Shown here piece by piece: positions 12,562-24,425 of a stretch of DNA of 64,000 nucleotides. This DNA is from Lateolabrax maculatus (Eukaryota; Chordata; Actinopteri; Acropomatiformes; Lateolabracidae): contig CM062202.1 of the NCBI GenBank assembly GCA_031216445.1, positions 20,297,501 through 20,361,500 on the forward strand. The letters are read 5' to 3'. The first letter of the stretch is position 1; every line of letters begins with the position of its first letter. The notes beneath the pieces are model-generated. The model saw only the letters and a list, made by a program, of their open reading frames with translations, was not told the origin of the DNA and ran no database searches. The position numbers and the translations under genes were made by a program.

Positions 12562-15500
12562 TCCTCTAGGATGAGGTGGCGCACACAGTAACAGAAAGCA
12601 GAGTTCTCCAAAATACGCGGCATCCCTTTCTGACGGTGAATATTGTTGCCTCTGTTTATGCTTTCAAAAATGAATGGACCATTTAATCAGTATAATGCAG
12701 TCACTCATTTTTGTTTGCCTCCTTTACAGACACTAAAGTATGCATTTCAAACGCATGACCGGCTATGCTTTGTGATGGAGTATGCAAATGGAGGAGAAGT
12801 AAGTTTTCCTCTTTTTAATCTGGCCTACAATTGTTTCTGATGTGTTAGTATAACTGTGCATGACCTTTTGGAAGATGGCTAATTCTAGTAGGTGTGTAAG
12901 TTAAAAAAACAACACATTGTGATGCATGAATTTGAGGTGGGGTTTTCACACCTAACCTTGTTGCTTTGGTTAAAATGGTCAATCGAATCCTGGTGTGGAC
13001 AACTGAACGGAGACTGCTTGAAAAATAGGGTCTTGTTCCGCTTCCAAGTGGTTCGTTGTGGTGTGAAAGCAAACAAACCAACCACAGAATGTTTGGATTT
13101 TAGATACGTGGTTTTAGCATGATTTCAAAAGCCAAATTAGTATTAAATCCATCTGCTAATTGTGAACTGTTCAGGAGGCGACCTCATATAAGATCTGTAT
13201 AAGCTATGGGACACTGGGATCCCTCAGAAATACAGCCCTTTATGCAAGACACTTATATGTCCAGTCTTTACCTGTTTGTCATTATTTATAACATGCAGTT
13301 GTTTTGCAGACTGATAATATTAATGCCTTATAGTCAGTTATTGAGCTCTTTCTGACACCTGAGAACATAAAAATACACATTAGAGGCATTAAAGTGATGC
13401 ATAAACTGCGGTCAGTCAGAAATGAATTTCTCCACGTGGGTTGTGATGATGTAGGAGGATGATCCCCAGAACTGTCCAGTCACTTACCATCAGTCTGTAT
13501 GACTGTATGAGCCAGTGTGTACATGAACCAGACCAGAACTAAAATGCAAAAGTGTTTCCTTTTGGTCCTGAAACATTTCTATGCACATATTGAAAATGAC
13601 CACAAATAATAACTAAGATTTAAGAAATATGTTAAAATTAAGGATTTTTGTCTTAAGGAACATGAGGAATTGTCCTTAACTCCTGTGTCTGTGTTCTTTT
13701 TCAGCTCTTTTTTCATTTATCGCGAGACAGAGTGTTCACAGAAGACAGAGCGAGATTCTATGGTGCAGAAATAGTGTCAGCACTGGAGTACCTACACTCA
13801 CGCAATGTAGTTTACAGGGATTTAAAGGTAAGGTGTCTGCTCATTCTGACAGTATAGTATTCATTTATTGTAAAAAAGCTGGAGGGATATTATTTAATAG
13901 GCTATAAAAGTATTAAAACTAATGTCAACTAATTTGACTGTAATTTGAATCTTTCCCCGCACAGCTTGAGAACCTCATGTTAGATAAGGACGGCCACATA
14001 AAGATCACAGACTTTGGGTTGTGTAAAGAGGGGATCACAGACGGTGCCACCATGAAAACTTTCTGTGGAACCCCGGAGTACCTGGCACCAGAGGTAACTC
14101 AACAATGGCCGTGGACTCTTGACATCAACATGTACTGTGACTGGGATTATGTAAATAAGCACTGATGCCACCGGGCTGCATGACGTTATGATGGAAATAA
14201 ATTTGAATACATTGGTAATCTCATGTCTAAACATTTTGGAGCAACTTTGTTGACCTTATATTTTGGGCACTATGTGAAAACTAGTAAGAACAGTAGTTTA
14301 TCTGGTAGAGCTGTATGTCAAACTGTAGTGTTTGTGCTTTGGCTACCTCAACAATTAAATGTTAATGCAAAGAAAATGACAATCAATGGGTTCCTGGGAT
14401 AAGAAAGTTTGCTCTCTCTATCTAAAGTTTACCAAAAGATAAAAACTCAGAAGATGGCTCGCTCTCACTCTTTCTCTCTCTCTTTTCATTGCTTCCCTGT
14501 CAGGTGCTAGAGGACAATGACTACGGCCGAGCGGTGGACTGGTGGGGACTGGGCGTGGTCATGTATGAGATGATGTGCGGCCGATTGCCCTTCTACAACC
14601 AAGACCACGAGCGTCTCTTTGAGTTAATCCTCATGGAGGAGATCCGCTTCCCCAAGAACCTGGCTCCTGAAGCCAAGGCCCTGCTGGCCGGTCTGCTCAA
14701 AAAGGATCCCAAACAAAGGTTTGTTGTTTGCAGCTGATGTATGTTTTTACACCATGATAGTGAAGCACTAATTTAGTAAATGCACAAAGATTAATGATAA
14801 AAACAATAATAAAATGTGATCATTTGTGAGGATAATTGGGATTAAAAATAAGCACATGATATAACAGTGGTGTATCTTATAGTGTTTGTATCAGTTAACT
14901 AACAGCTTGTGTCACTAATACCATCAGTGTTTGAAGGCTGAAAAATAAAAATGATATCCTCAGATATTTAACCAAATTAACAACATGAGTTTGATGATCA
15001 ACACGCTCCTGAAGATGCAGCCTTACAGCTTGAGAAAAACATTTTCTTCCTGGGACCTGTCATCTGTGCTCCGGGGCACCACATATTCAGCTGTAAAATA
15101 AGTAACCACATTAATAAGCCCTTGTTCCTTCTTGATTAGTTTTGGCACAAGGTAATGGCCATAAACAAGAACATAATTGATTGTTGTTTTGGTCGAGTCC
15201 CTGTGTTTCTGGGAACAGTCGAAGAACGGCTAATATTAGCACACTGAGCACCGCCTGCGGGCTTACTAACACCTGCACCTGTAAGCAGTAAGGAAATGAC
15301 TAAACTAAATTTGTCAGAAGGGAACATCACGACATAAGTGCGTGTTGTACATTTCTAATGACAGCGTTTGCACGATTATCTGCATAGAAGAAAAGGTAGC
15401 TGTTGAGTGGGTGGTGATGATGGTGTTTTTGTTTTGTTTACAGGCTCGGAGGCGGACCTGACGATGCCAAAGATGTGATGAGCCACAAGTTCTTCACCTC

Positions 15501-15925
15501 CATCAACTGGCAGGATGTTATTGAAAAGAAGGTGAGTGGTGTGCTGAGAAAAAAAAGCACAAATGATGTGACATTTAAAGTAAGGTATTCAGAATGTAAA
15601 ATGACTGATATTCCTTCTTCTCCTCAGCTTATTCCACCCTTCAAGCCCCAGGTTACATCAGAGACGGACACGCGTTACTTCGATGATGAGTTCACAGCAC
15701 AAACCATAACGATAACTCCCCCTGATAAGTGTAAGTAGATCAACATCTGTCATTTGTGCTTCAGGAATGGATTTATGCCTATTTATATGTCTGTTTTTTT
15801 AACCCGTGGATGTGTTTTTCCTCTCTCCCTTTGTGTATACTCCAGATGACAGTTTAGATGCAGAGGATTCAGATCAGCGAACGCACTTCCCTCAGTTCTC
15901 CTACTCTGCCAGCATACGGGAATGA
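9457..15925 (+). CDS. akt2: RAC-beta serine/threonine kinase AKT2 (PKB beta)
   Basis: AKT2 is a PI3K-pathway kinase recruited to PIP3 membranes and central to insulin signalling. The 13 coding exons are 9457-9502, 9731-9862, 9990-10101, 11470-11623, 12256-12387, 12570-12635, 12730-12798, 13705-13827, 13965-14093, 14504-14718, 15444-15531, 15628-15730 and 15846-15925. They sum to 482 codons (human AKT2: 481). The PH domain spans about 5-108 (MNEVSVVREGWLHKRG with K14, E17, R23 and R25). The kinase domain spans about 152-409: GKGTFGKV loop, YYAMKIL lysine, alpha-C Glu201 in TESRVL, YRDLKLEN catalytic loop and ITDFG. The activation-loop site is T310 in KTFCGTPEYLAPE. The C-tail has turn motif TPPDKYD and hydrophobic motif FPQFSYS with S475. 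MNEVSV and the HFPQFSYSASIRE end favour AKT2 over AKT1/3. Synteny with ccnp supports this. Confidence 0.96.
11285..11350. repeat. AT-rich simple repeat (ATAA/TATA) in akt2 intron
   Basis: A run of TATA-like steps is followed by (AAAT)n. It is low-complexity DNA inside the 1.37-kb intron between 10102 and 11469. Confidence 0.7.
12480..12560 (+). repeat. (TG)40 microsatellite at the akt2 exon 7 acceptor
   Basis: An uninterrupted TG run is followed only by ATTCCTCTAG and then the exon starting at 12570. It replaces most of the usual polypyrimidine tract. Confidence 0.97.
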
Positions 15926-16071
15926 TCAGTCACACTCTTGAAGAAGCAGGCAGGCTTACACACGATCACAATCCCACATACAAACTTGCACTGCTGGGAA
16001 ATTCGAACATCACCTACAAAAAAAAAAAAAAACTGGCACAAGACACATTTTCATTTGGTCTTTAACGCACG

Positions 16072-16127
16072 TACACACACACACACACACACACTCACAC
16101 ACACACTCACACTCACACTCACTCACG
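16072..16127 (+). repeat. (CA)n microsatellite, interrupted by CTCA
   Basis: Alternating CACACA with CT interruptions, in the akt2 3'UTR. Confidence 0.9.
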
Positions 16128-19100
16128 TTCTGGCAAATCAGACAAGACAGGGATTATAGAGTATGAAATGAACACACACAGGCTGTGAATGACTGACCTC
16201 AGCTGGTTTGTGTGGATAGACTGGCAGCTTTGTCTCTGTATGTCCTCTCAGGGTTGGCTTTAAGCTTCCCTGCATGACCTCTGCTGCACTACACTGGGTA
16301 CCACATCAAAGCCTTGACACTTTGGAAACCAGGTTATGCCAGCAAGTACCACCTCTTTACCAGCTGTACCCATGCTACACACACACATAACCACCAATCC
16401 ATGCATAGACTGCATATATATACACAAACGTACTTGATAGAATTTTAAAAAAAAGTATAATCAAAATTAGGAAAATGGAAAAGATTTGAGGAAAAAGACA
16501 AATTTTTATTTCATCGATTGTTACGGTTTTAAATGTAAAGCCATATTTCTGCATTTTTTGTGATTCATTTTTTTTAACAAGTGCTCTTTCTGGAACTTGC
16601 TGTTACAAATCAAGTGTGGGACTGTTCCTACAGTAGGGGGAAATGGGGGAAAAGGGGGAGGGGAGGAGGGTTGCCATTTCTGTGTTTGCACTGCACGTGT
16701 GTATAAGCAGATGGACGAGTGGATGTGTGAATGTATGCGTGTGTGAGTGCAGGAGAATGTAAGAAACAACCATTTTGATTCTCAACCATCCATTTGTGTC
16801 TGTTTTTATGCATGTTTTTAAACTCAGAACTGTTGCTGGAATATCAACAAGAGAGGACACTACACGGCACACTCAATGGCCTTTTTTAAAGGGAACAAGC
16901 ATGTAATTTATGATTGCCGTGACCAGCTTGGCGCCAAATTGACTCAGTCAGGACTAGAAAACTGGGATCTCTTGCATGGCTAAACTTTGCTTTAAAAGAT
17001 GCATTAATTTAACTCGATGTGACGCAGTCCACGTTGCTGTATCCAGGCTGACTAGCTGCTGGTTTGAGGGTTATGAGTGTACGTTTTCATTAAGACCAGT
17101 CACACTATGTGTTAAAGACCATAAAAATAGAAGGAAAGAGGAGAATAGAGACAAGAAGCTTGACCACAGTTGTTCCCCAACTTGTCTAGATGGACCAATG
17201 TAAGTGAACACAGTCATTCGCTGTCCTCGAACCAGTAATTCTCCCTCTCTAGCTGAAGAGTTAGGCGCCAATCATTTGTTAATTTTCTATTTGTAATGTC
17301 AGTGTACATTTAAAAATATCTTTAAAATAAGCCTTTGAGTGTTCCCGTATTTAAAGAATGAGAGTTCAATCGTTATTAGGTCTTTATAATGAGGCCAAAA
17401 ATTGACTGAATTGGTGGAAGTTTCACACTTCAAATGATTCCACATTTGATGTTTAGAACCTTTGGTTTGTGTTTTCTTAAATGCTGTGTCAAGGCACTTG
17501 AATCTATGTAGTTGTATGTCTGGAGCAACAGCCTGCAGGTTTACAATCCAACTAAACGCTGCATGAGCTGGTCGACCAACCTTCAACCTGTAGACAGGGG
17601 GAACTAATCAAAACATCAGCTGATGTATTGTTGAGTTGAAATGAAAATCTGCATACTTTGAGTTATGATGGCACATGATTGAGAGAGGTTCTGGACAACA
17701 TATTGAAAAGTGACGCAGGCATTTCATATTCCATATTGCTGGAAGAGATGTTTGTTGCTCTTTGAGCTTCACTAAAGGAACATCATGATATTTTTGTTCG
17801 TCATTGTTATGTTTTTGTTTGTTGATTTTTCTCCTTTTTTTGTCCATCTATTTCTGAAATTTTGGAAGATGCATTTTCTTGTTTAAGTATACATTATATA
17901 AAATATATATATATATATTAAAAGTTTTTAAATGGCTTTCTTTTTGATTAAGTTTTTCATTTCAAGGGGTTTCCATTTGAGATTGCTTATTTAAGCTAAC
18001 TATCTAGTTAGTAATTTCATTTTAAATTGGCACTTCATTTCTGGCTTGCATTAACACATGCCTTAGGCTGAACTGTTTATAATTTGCAGAATTGAGCATA
18101 TATAAGGAAAGTATTATTAAGGGAATTTAACATAAGCTTGATTAGTCTTTTTGAAGAAAAATAGTTCCTTAATCCTGGGCAGTTAAATAAATAAACTTGA
18201 ATCCTTTGTTACTAGAGATTTTCACTAGTACCCTTTTAAAAGACAATACCTGAACAAAGTAGATAAGACCCATCGTTTAACAGTTTAATACTTTTTCCTA
18301 CCCCCTGCAGAGCACTGATTCCACAGCAACGTTTAAAAGGTTTTGCAAAAGCATCTATCAGCATTCTTTGGGATACCCCTCATGTCACATTCATTTCTTT
18401 TGATTTCAGTTTGTGTGAGTGACAGAGTGACAGAGTGACAGAGGGTGACAGATGTTTGAGTAAAAGTGGTGATAACGACACAGAAAAGCAGCAGGTTTGA
18501 CTCATCGTTGGGCAGCAAGTGGCCCCAGTTCCTGCAGATAATGTGATCAAATGGCTTTGATTTACAGTTCACAACTTCAGCACCTCTTCTCACTGGCTCA
18601 GGCACAGCCATCATCTCTAGCCTAGTGTCCTGCTTTGGAAACGGCAGGATCGGATATCAGAACCCACTGCACTGATGGACTCCACTGTGGATTTGCCTTC
18701 ATTGCTATCATGGCCATAAGGGGGTGCTGCTGAACTTTTTTAATATTGGTTGTGAAGCCATACTCTGAACCTAGCTGCTGGCCACGCTTTAAGCAATGCT
18801 TCACAGCTAAACATGCAAGTTAATACCCCTGACCTCTCCTGTAGGCATACACGGGCACACAAGTGCCTCCTCACTATTGTGTAAATACCAAAAAAAAAAA
18901 AGAAGCTTGATGGTGAATGCAGCATTAGTAGAAGGGGAGGCCTGCAGCTTTGTAGTATTTGATTTGCAGCTTTACTATGGTTACCTTGCTTCTCTGTATA
19001 TTTGAATGTGATCAACAGTCACGAATGTCACACCTAATGCTGGTGTCACAAGGTTTCTTTTTCGCTTGTTGCTGTTAGTTGAGGCTCAGAGGGCAATGAA

Positions 19101-19248
19101 AAAAAGCAATCTTTAAGGGGAGGACATTGTCCTGGTAGACAGTTTCAGCCCCCCTTTGCAAGACTTTACAATGTAACGGGTGATACCTGCTACAATATGG
19201 TAGCTTATAACATTTGCAACTATAATGTGCCAGTAAACATTTTTACTG

Positions 19249-19254
19249 AATAAA
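19249..19254 (+). terminator. akt2: Poly(A) signal AATAAA, probable akt2 end
   Basis: AATAAA is followed by a GT-rich downstream element (GTTGTGTGTGTC), the typical arrangement of a vertebrate cleavage site. Confidence 0.65.
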
Positions 19255-19260
19255 GTTGTG

Positions 19261-19950
19261 TGTGTCTTTTTTATGCTGTTTTCACAGTGTACACCTGCAC
19301 AGTCTTTTGCAATTCACTGCCCTGTTTTTCTAGAGTTTACAGTATTTTGTACAACGCATTATGACCAGGGCTGTAGCTATAATCAGGGACACAGGGTATG
19401 TTCCCAATATTGGTATAGGAAATTAGAGGGCTTTAAAAATGTGGCAGAGCATTTATATTCTTAAAATATAGTCAAATCCTTAAATTGGACAGTTTTAGGC
19501 CAGACACACATTAAAGTAGGAAGATTTGGAATTTCTCCAATAAAAATGTATTTTGTTTTGGGCATTGTAGGAAAGGCTTTGAAACAGCATTTAGGCAATT
19601 ACATAGGGAGATAACAATATACAACATGAGGATGGGTGGACTCTTGACCTCTGTATTTCTAAAACCCTGATTATGACATATAGTCAGAGAGCTGTTGATT
19701 TATTTAGGAGGTAGGTTTTTTAGGCTGTAGTGTCTAATTGGATTGCATAATCTAAAAAAAAAAATAATCTGTCTCCCTGAAATATGTAAACGAGGGCGGA
19801 CAAATCAATCCACCACCCCGAAAACTGAACGTCACTTCATGACTTACTGCAGGGACAATGGATTGCACTAGACTGCAGGCAACCTCCACACTGAGTCATG
19901 ACATATACTAAGCCGGAAAAACCTCTCAGTCACGTTGTGCAAAACGCGAT
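19261..19950. other. Intergenic spacer akt2-ccnp
   Basis: No gene is seen. The stretch around 19365-19430 (CAGGGCTGTAGCTATAATCA...) resembles a dispersed fish repeat, but I cannot name it. The end of the spacer becomes CpG-rich, with an ETS-like ACCGGAAGT near 19969. Confidence 0.45.
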
Positions 19951-20166
19951 TTATCGTTCAAACGTCGAACCGGAAGTCCAGCTCCTCACCTGTCCACCCT
20001 GACACCTGTGTCCCCGCCCCGGCGGGGGGCCCGGCGGGGCCCGGCGGTCTTTATGAGCGGCTGTCCGGCCGGCACGGCGGCTCTCTCTGCTCCAGGCCTC
20101 CGCCGACAGTAATAAGTGGATAAGTAGCTGCAGCGGCCCGGCACGGAGACTGTCTCGGCTGCGGCC
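19950..20166 (+). promoter_or_regulatory. ccnp: CpG-rich ccnp promoter/5'UTR
   Basis: GC-rich DNA with runs of GGCGGGG and GGGCCCGG directly precedes the ccnp start. An ETS-type CCGGAAGT lies near 19970. No TATA box is seen. The transcription start is not determined. Confidence 0.5.
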
Positions 20167-21950
20167 ATGGCCAGGACCGGTTTCTGCGACTCCAAGCCCC
20201 TGCTGGACTTACACAAGAAGGTGAGCGGCTGCTCAAACCTCTGTAGACATAAAGAGACTATGAGTTGAAGTTTGCAGGTGCTGAAAATGAGATGTGCGAC
20301 ATCTTGTTCGTCTAGTTTTCTCCTTTTTTATGTTTTGAACTTTTCACTGAATGCCCATGCTGTTAGTTTTATTTTCTAAATAAGTGATGGGAATCTGTTG
20401 AGGGGAAACCAACAAGAGCTCTGGAAACTCTTGATTTAACCCTCATCTCCTTAATTACACCTTTCCTTAAGGTAACTCTGCTTATCAGATCAGATCTCAG
20501 GCTCCTCATACAGGCCTGCTCCATTTCAGTGGAGTCAGGAAAATAATTGCATTCACCTGCCGTGATCCCAGGTGTGGAGTCCCTGATTAAATGGTGTCGA
20601 TGGCTGGAAGTGAACCACTATTTGAGCACATTAATTTCATGGCATTACTGTCCAGTGATAACGGATTATTATTTTTTTATTTTTTTGTGCGCCTCAGTTA
20701 AGAGAATAACAATGTGGGCACTTGTAAGAGTCGAGGATCACCTCAGCATCTGTGCAGAGACTTTCTGTTGTCCCTCCAGGCGGATGAGCGGCGAGCCCCG
20801 TTAAGAACGAGGGCTAATGCTTGCGGGCCTTTGGCTCGCTGGCAGCCTGTAGGAGTGGACGAGTCCAGGGTGGCCCCTGTCAAAATGGAGACAGAACGCA
20901 GATGGGTACGTCCTGCTCCTGACTCAGTGGTTAGAGGGATAATGTGAAGGACCTGCCCTTTGCAGTAATAGAAGCCACAATTTTTAATGCTGTTGCATCC
21001 ACTGTAAACATCTTTGGTTCAGAGCGTCAGTTAAGAGTATTGAGTAATTTTTTTTTTTCTGTCATGATCATGTCAATCTCACTTGTAAGTGCATGTCGGA
21101 CTGATGCGGAAGGCATTGTGTGTTTGCAGGAAAGGAGGTTGTCGGCACAAACGAGTGAAGACATCATCATGGGGTTCCATGAAGACAGTCGAACATGCTC
21201 AGTTGGTAGTGCAATCAATACCAAAGGTTTTCAAACTTCCCCCTCACCAGGGAGTCTCAAATAGACCCAAATCTTAGAATGACAGTAGCTGTGAAACAAT
21301 ATACCGTCAATTTTGTCATTGCACCACAAAACTAGTTGGAAAGGAGCGAAAAATAATTTGCTTGCCTGTTGCGCTCTTCCTCACGGTCCTTCTTCCCAGC
21401 CTGTGTAGCAGACGGATGTGTGGAGGAGCATGTGCTTCTTCACCCTCTCGGGCTGCAGGGTCTTCACAGCCTACAGGCACTGGTGCCCAGCCTGCTGCGC
21501 CATGAAGTGGAGACGGCACTGGAGAAGCTGGACCTCATCTGGGACCGCACGTTCGCCTGGGACATGTTCTTGGATATGATGGTGAGACATCATCAACAGA
21601 GGTCACTCTCTAATGTTCCTAATCTTTTAATTTTTACTTTTTAAAGGAAGGAACATTGTCCCTGAAATGCGCTGTATGCAGACCTCACCACTAATTGTTT
21701 ACAAGAGGGCCAACCTAAAAGATGGGCACAAACACTCATCGCACTCTATCACTTTAAATATTTAGTATGTGCCTCCTGTTTTCACCCTGCAGAGAACCCA
21801 AACACGAAGCTCTTTTCCAAATGCCGACCTGCCCCGACATTTCACTGATGCCACTCGTGCTATCCTGGTAGACTGGCTGATTCAAATTCATGTAAGGATC
21901 AATGCAGGTGGAGGGTTTCTTCTTCAAAACAAAGCTGATCTATCTATCTA

Positions 21951-22028
<78 letters not shown>

Positions 22029-23153
22029 TTTTTTTCTAATAGTTTTTGATCTTGAATAGCCTGTTTATTTCCTACCAGGAGATGATGCACTTTCAGGAAG
22101 AGACCCTCTATCTGGCCATACATCTCCTCAACTGCTCACTGCGTCAGATCAAGGTGACCACGGCCAACCTGCAGCTCCTCGGCATGGTTTGCCTCTTCCT
22201 CGCCGCAAAGAAGGAAGAGTGTCTCCTCCCTGAGGTACGCTGGCTCAGCCCTCCACAACTTGTTGCTGCCTGAGTAGAGAAAATGCTTGATTTGGATTTT
22301 ATTTTTATCTAGTTATAGACTTTAAGCACTAAAATATCTTGAAGAAAAGACGTTTGCCAAAGAGAAATTTTATTTTTTATTTTTCGTGCTTGCTCTTCCA
22401 GGTGTCTGGACTCTGCTCCCTGATGGACCACACCTACACCAAGCACCAGCTGCTGCGAATGGAGCGCAAGGTCCTCTGTGGGCTCAAGTTCGACTTTTCC
22501 TACTGTCCCCCTCTGCATTTCCTCCTGCTGCTTGCCTCCGTTGCCCGCTGCAGCGCTATGGTAGATAACCGTCGTGTGTCCTTTGTCCAGTTTAACAGAC
22601 CCATCCTATAGCATGTGTGTGCCCGTGAGGTTATGTTCCAGTAATGTAGAGATTCACCTGTGCCACCAGATGGTGTGGATGTCTCGTTATCTGCTGGAGC
22701 TGTCTCTCCTGGAGGGCCAGTGCGTGGTGTTTCTGCCCGTGCAGCTGGCAGGAGCGGCCCTCTGCTTGTCCCGCCAGGTTCTGCAGGAGCCCCTGACACC
22801 AGAGGGGGAGGCCGCCTGGTGTCTGGCCTCCAGCGTCCATGTCGGCAGGTACGTAGCTTGATGCCCTTGTCCACAGTACTCTTTTTGAAAGTCTGCGGTC
22901 TTAACTTCACTCACGCAAAGCTTTAATTTCCAAGTGTTATGCTCTCCCACCTGTCAGTTTATCTGTATGCTTTGTGTTTTTCAGTGAGACTGCCCTGCTG
23001 AGGATCATGCACATTCTGGCCAGTGCCGCAGCCAAGGCCCTCACCAGAGAGACCTGTGCTACTTTTATTAAATTCGCCTCCCCAGAGACCATGCATGTCA
23101 GCAGACACCTGGGTCTAAAGAACGCCTCTGGTCTGCTGGGCATATGCACTTGA
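20167..23153 (+). CDS. ccnp: Cyclin P (CCNP / CNTD2), atypical cyclin
   Basis: A cyclin-box protein with poorly known function; no CDK partner can be read from the sequence. The nine exons are 20167-20220, 20780-20905, 21130-21205, 21400-21581, 21793-21891, 22079-22234, 22402-22560, 22670-22848 and 22985-23153, giving 399 codons. Exon 21130-21205 was recovered by phase: exon 2 ends in phase 0 and exon 4 needs one extra base, which this exon supplies. The cyclin N-box runs from about residue 130 to 285, with TRAILVDWLIQIH (the MRAILVDWL-type helix 1), LNCSLRQIKV and CLFLAAKKEECLLPEV. A degenerate C-box follows. The neighbour akt2 is also the neighbour of CNTD2 in human, which supports orthology. 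The protein is longer than I recall for human CNTD2 (about 307 aa), mainly at the N-terminus. Confidence 0.88.
21944..22022 (+). repeat. (CTAT)n-(AT)n microsatellite in ccnp intron 5
   Basis: A few CTAT units lead into about 35 AT units. Confidence 0.95.
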
Positions 23154-23532
23154 CATTCCTGATTCCCAGGACCTTAACTATATCCTGAACCTTCAAGGCA
23201 GGGACACTAGACCAGTATCACGTGAGGACTTGGATCCTGTGTGGTCCGAGCCCCCTGACCGAGGCTGTAATTCTTTGCTATGGATCCTGATGAGTTACCA
23301 TGGAAACTGGTGAGGTAGAAGTGTGACAGTTTTGATGCCAAACATTGTTTGACAAAGGATCGCATGTGCTTTGCATGTACATGATTTAGCCAACCTAGTG
23401 GCACGCCTGTTTTATGATCTTATCTCAGCAGCCGATATAGAAAATATTTGAATTGTATTGATTTGTCCTTGTCTTGTTGTTTGTGAAGAGGATGTGGGCT
23501 GTCTATCAAATTTTCTAAAGTTTTAATGTAAA

Positions 23533-23538
23533 AATAAA
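23533..23538 (+). terminator. ccnp: Poly(A) signal AATAAA of ccnp
   Basis: AATAAA is followed by GTGTCTGCTG, about 380 bp after the ccnp stop. Confidence 0.7.
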
Positions 23539-23672
23539 GTGTCTGCTGCAACCTTTTGAATTTCACCTGTTTTCCTTTTTTTTTTTTTTTTTAAATTTTA
23601 TGCACAAACTTGCACAATTGCTACACCACAGCAGAGCCGCCTGATGGCTGCGTTGTTGGCCACTCCTGCTCA

Positions 23673-23678
23673 CACGTG
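23673..23678. promoter_or_regulatory. Canonical CACGTG E-box upstream of cipc (distal)
   Basis: Perfect palindromic CACGTG in the context CACACGTGCA, about 750 bp upstream of the cipc leader-exon donor. Confidence 0.4.
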
Positions 23679-23860
23679 CAAGCATGCAGACACATGCTGA
23701 CTGTCACAGTAGAGAATGTGGGACATCATTTTTTTCCAACACACAAAGAAACAAATGCACGTTTGCACGCCATGCATGTCATCAAACTGTAATGTCCCAT
23801 GCAGTGTAAGTTTCGTCCGACAGCTCCATAAGATGAGCTCCGACCATGCGCACTTGAGAG

Positions 23861-23863
23861 TGA

Positions 23864-23894
<31 letters not shown>
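23861..23894 (+). repeat. (GT)n microsatellite ending in GCGCGC
   Basis: GTGTGT run followed by GCGCGCGC, a potential Z-DNA-forming stretch upstream of cipc. Confidence 0.9.
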
Positions 23895-24031
23895 CAGTCT
23901 TTGAGTCCAGCAGCCACCGGTGTTCTCACAACTTTGATCTTAATCCAAACGTGAGTCTCACCACGTCTGACTCCCCGCTGCGCCCCTGTGTTTATCGCTC
24001 ACCTTCCTCTACTATCACTGCCTCGCTGCTG

Positions 24032-24080
24032 CACGTGCACTCGCTTGTGATTGGCTGTGGTGGTTTTCCCCTGGACCAAT
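24032..24080. promoter_or_regulatory. cipc: E-box plus two CCAAT boxes, probable cipc promoter
   Basis: A perfect CACGTG sits at 24032-24037 (GCACGTGC), a reverse CCAAT (ATTGG) at 24050-24054 and a forward CCAAT at 24076-24080. This cluster is 345-390 bp upstream of a candidate leader-exon donor (CTAG|GTAAGT, exon end 24425). Binding by CLOCK:BMAL1 or USF is inferred from the motif only. Confidence 0.5.
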
Positions 24081-24106
24081 GGGCGCTCAGCTCGCGGAGA
24101 GAGCTC

Positions 24107-24107
<1 letters not shown>

Positions 24108-24153
<46 letters not shown>
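24108..24153 (+). repeat. (GT)23 microsatellite in the cipc 5' region
   Basis: Uninterrupted GT run immediately downstream of the CCAAT boxes. Confidence 0.95.
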
Positions 24154-24155
<2 letters not shown>

Positions 24156-24259
24156 TGGTTGGTCCAGCAGGCGGCGGTGGGGTCAATTAAGGTAACGCGG
24201 ACAATAATCAACCACATGTTGAATTGGCTCATCGGCGAGCGGCTCTGTGTCTGTCTGGT

Positions 24260-24425
24260 TCCTGCACACGGGATCGAATGAAATATCGTTTCGATATTGA
24301 TTCATTTTTCACTTTTTTTTTTTTTTTTAAACATTTCGTCGTCACGTCAAACTGCGGCGTCAAGCTGGCTACAATTAGCCACCGGTATTTCAAAACAAAA
24401 GCGTGACAGTCGGAAACCTTTCTAG
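24260..24425 (+). other. cipc: Candidate cipc 5'UTR leader exon
   Basis: The 3' border is a strong donor (CTTTCTAG|GTAAGTACT). A second donor-like site (TGGAG|GTAAGT) ends near 24810. The 5' end is not determined. The next coding exon is at 26713, so the intervening DNA would be intron 1. Confidence 0.4.

Larger units (their letters stand above)
15926..19254 (+). other. akt2: akt2 3'UTR, about 3.3 kb
   Basis: The region has no gene-like open frame. It contains a (CA)n tract at about 16072-16127 and ends at a clear AATAAA (19249-19254). Long 3'UTRs are usual for AKT genes. The assignment as one continuous 3'UTR is inferred from the absence of an earlier strong AATAAA in a good context and would need transcript data. 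Confidence 0.55.

Noticed and set aside
22500..22950. Long minus-strand frames opposite ccnp exons 7-8
   Set aside because: They are antisense to well-supported cyclin exons and have no splice logic of their own.
23992..24281. Open frames with poly Cys-Val or Thr-His
   Set aside because: They are translations of the (GT)23 microsatellite.
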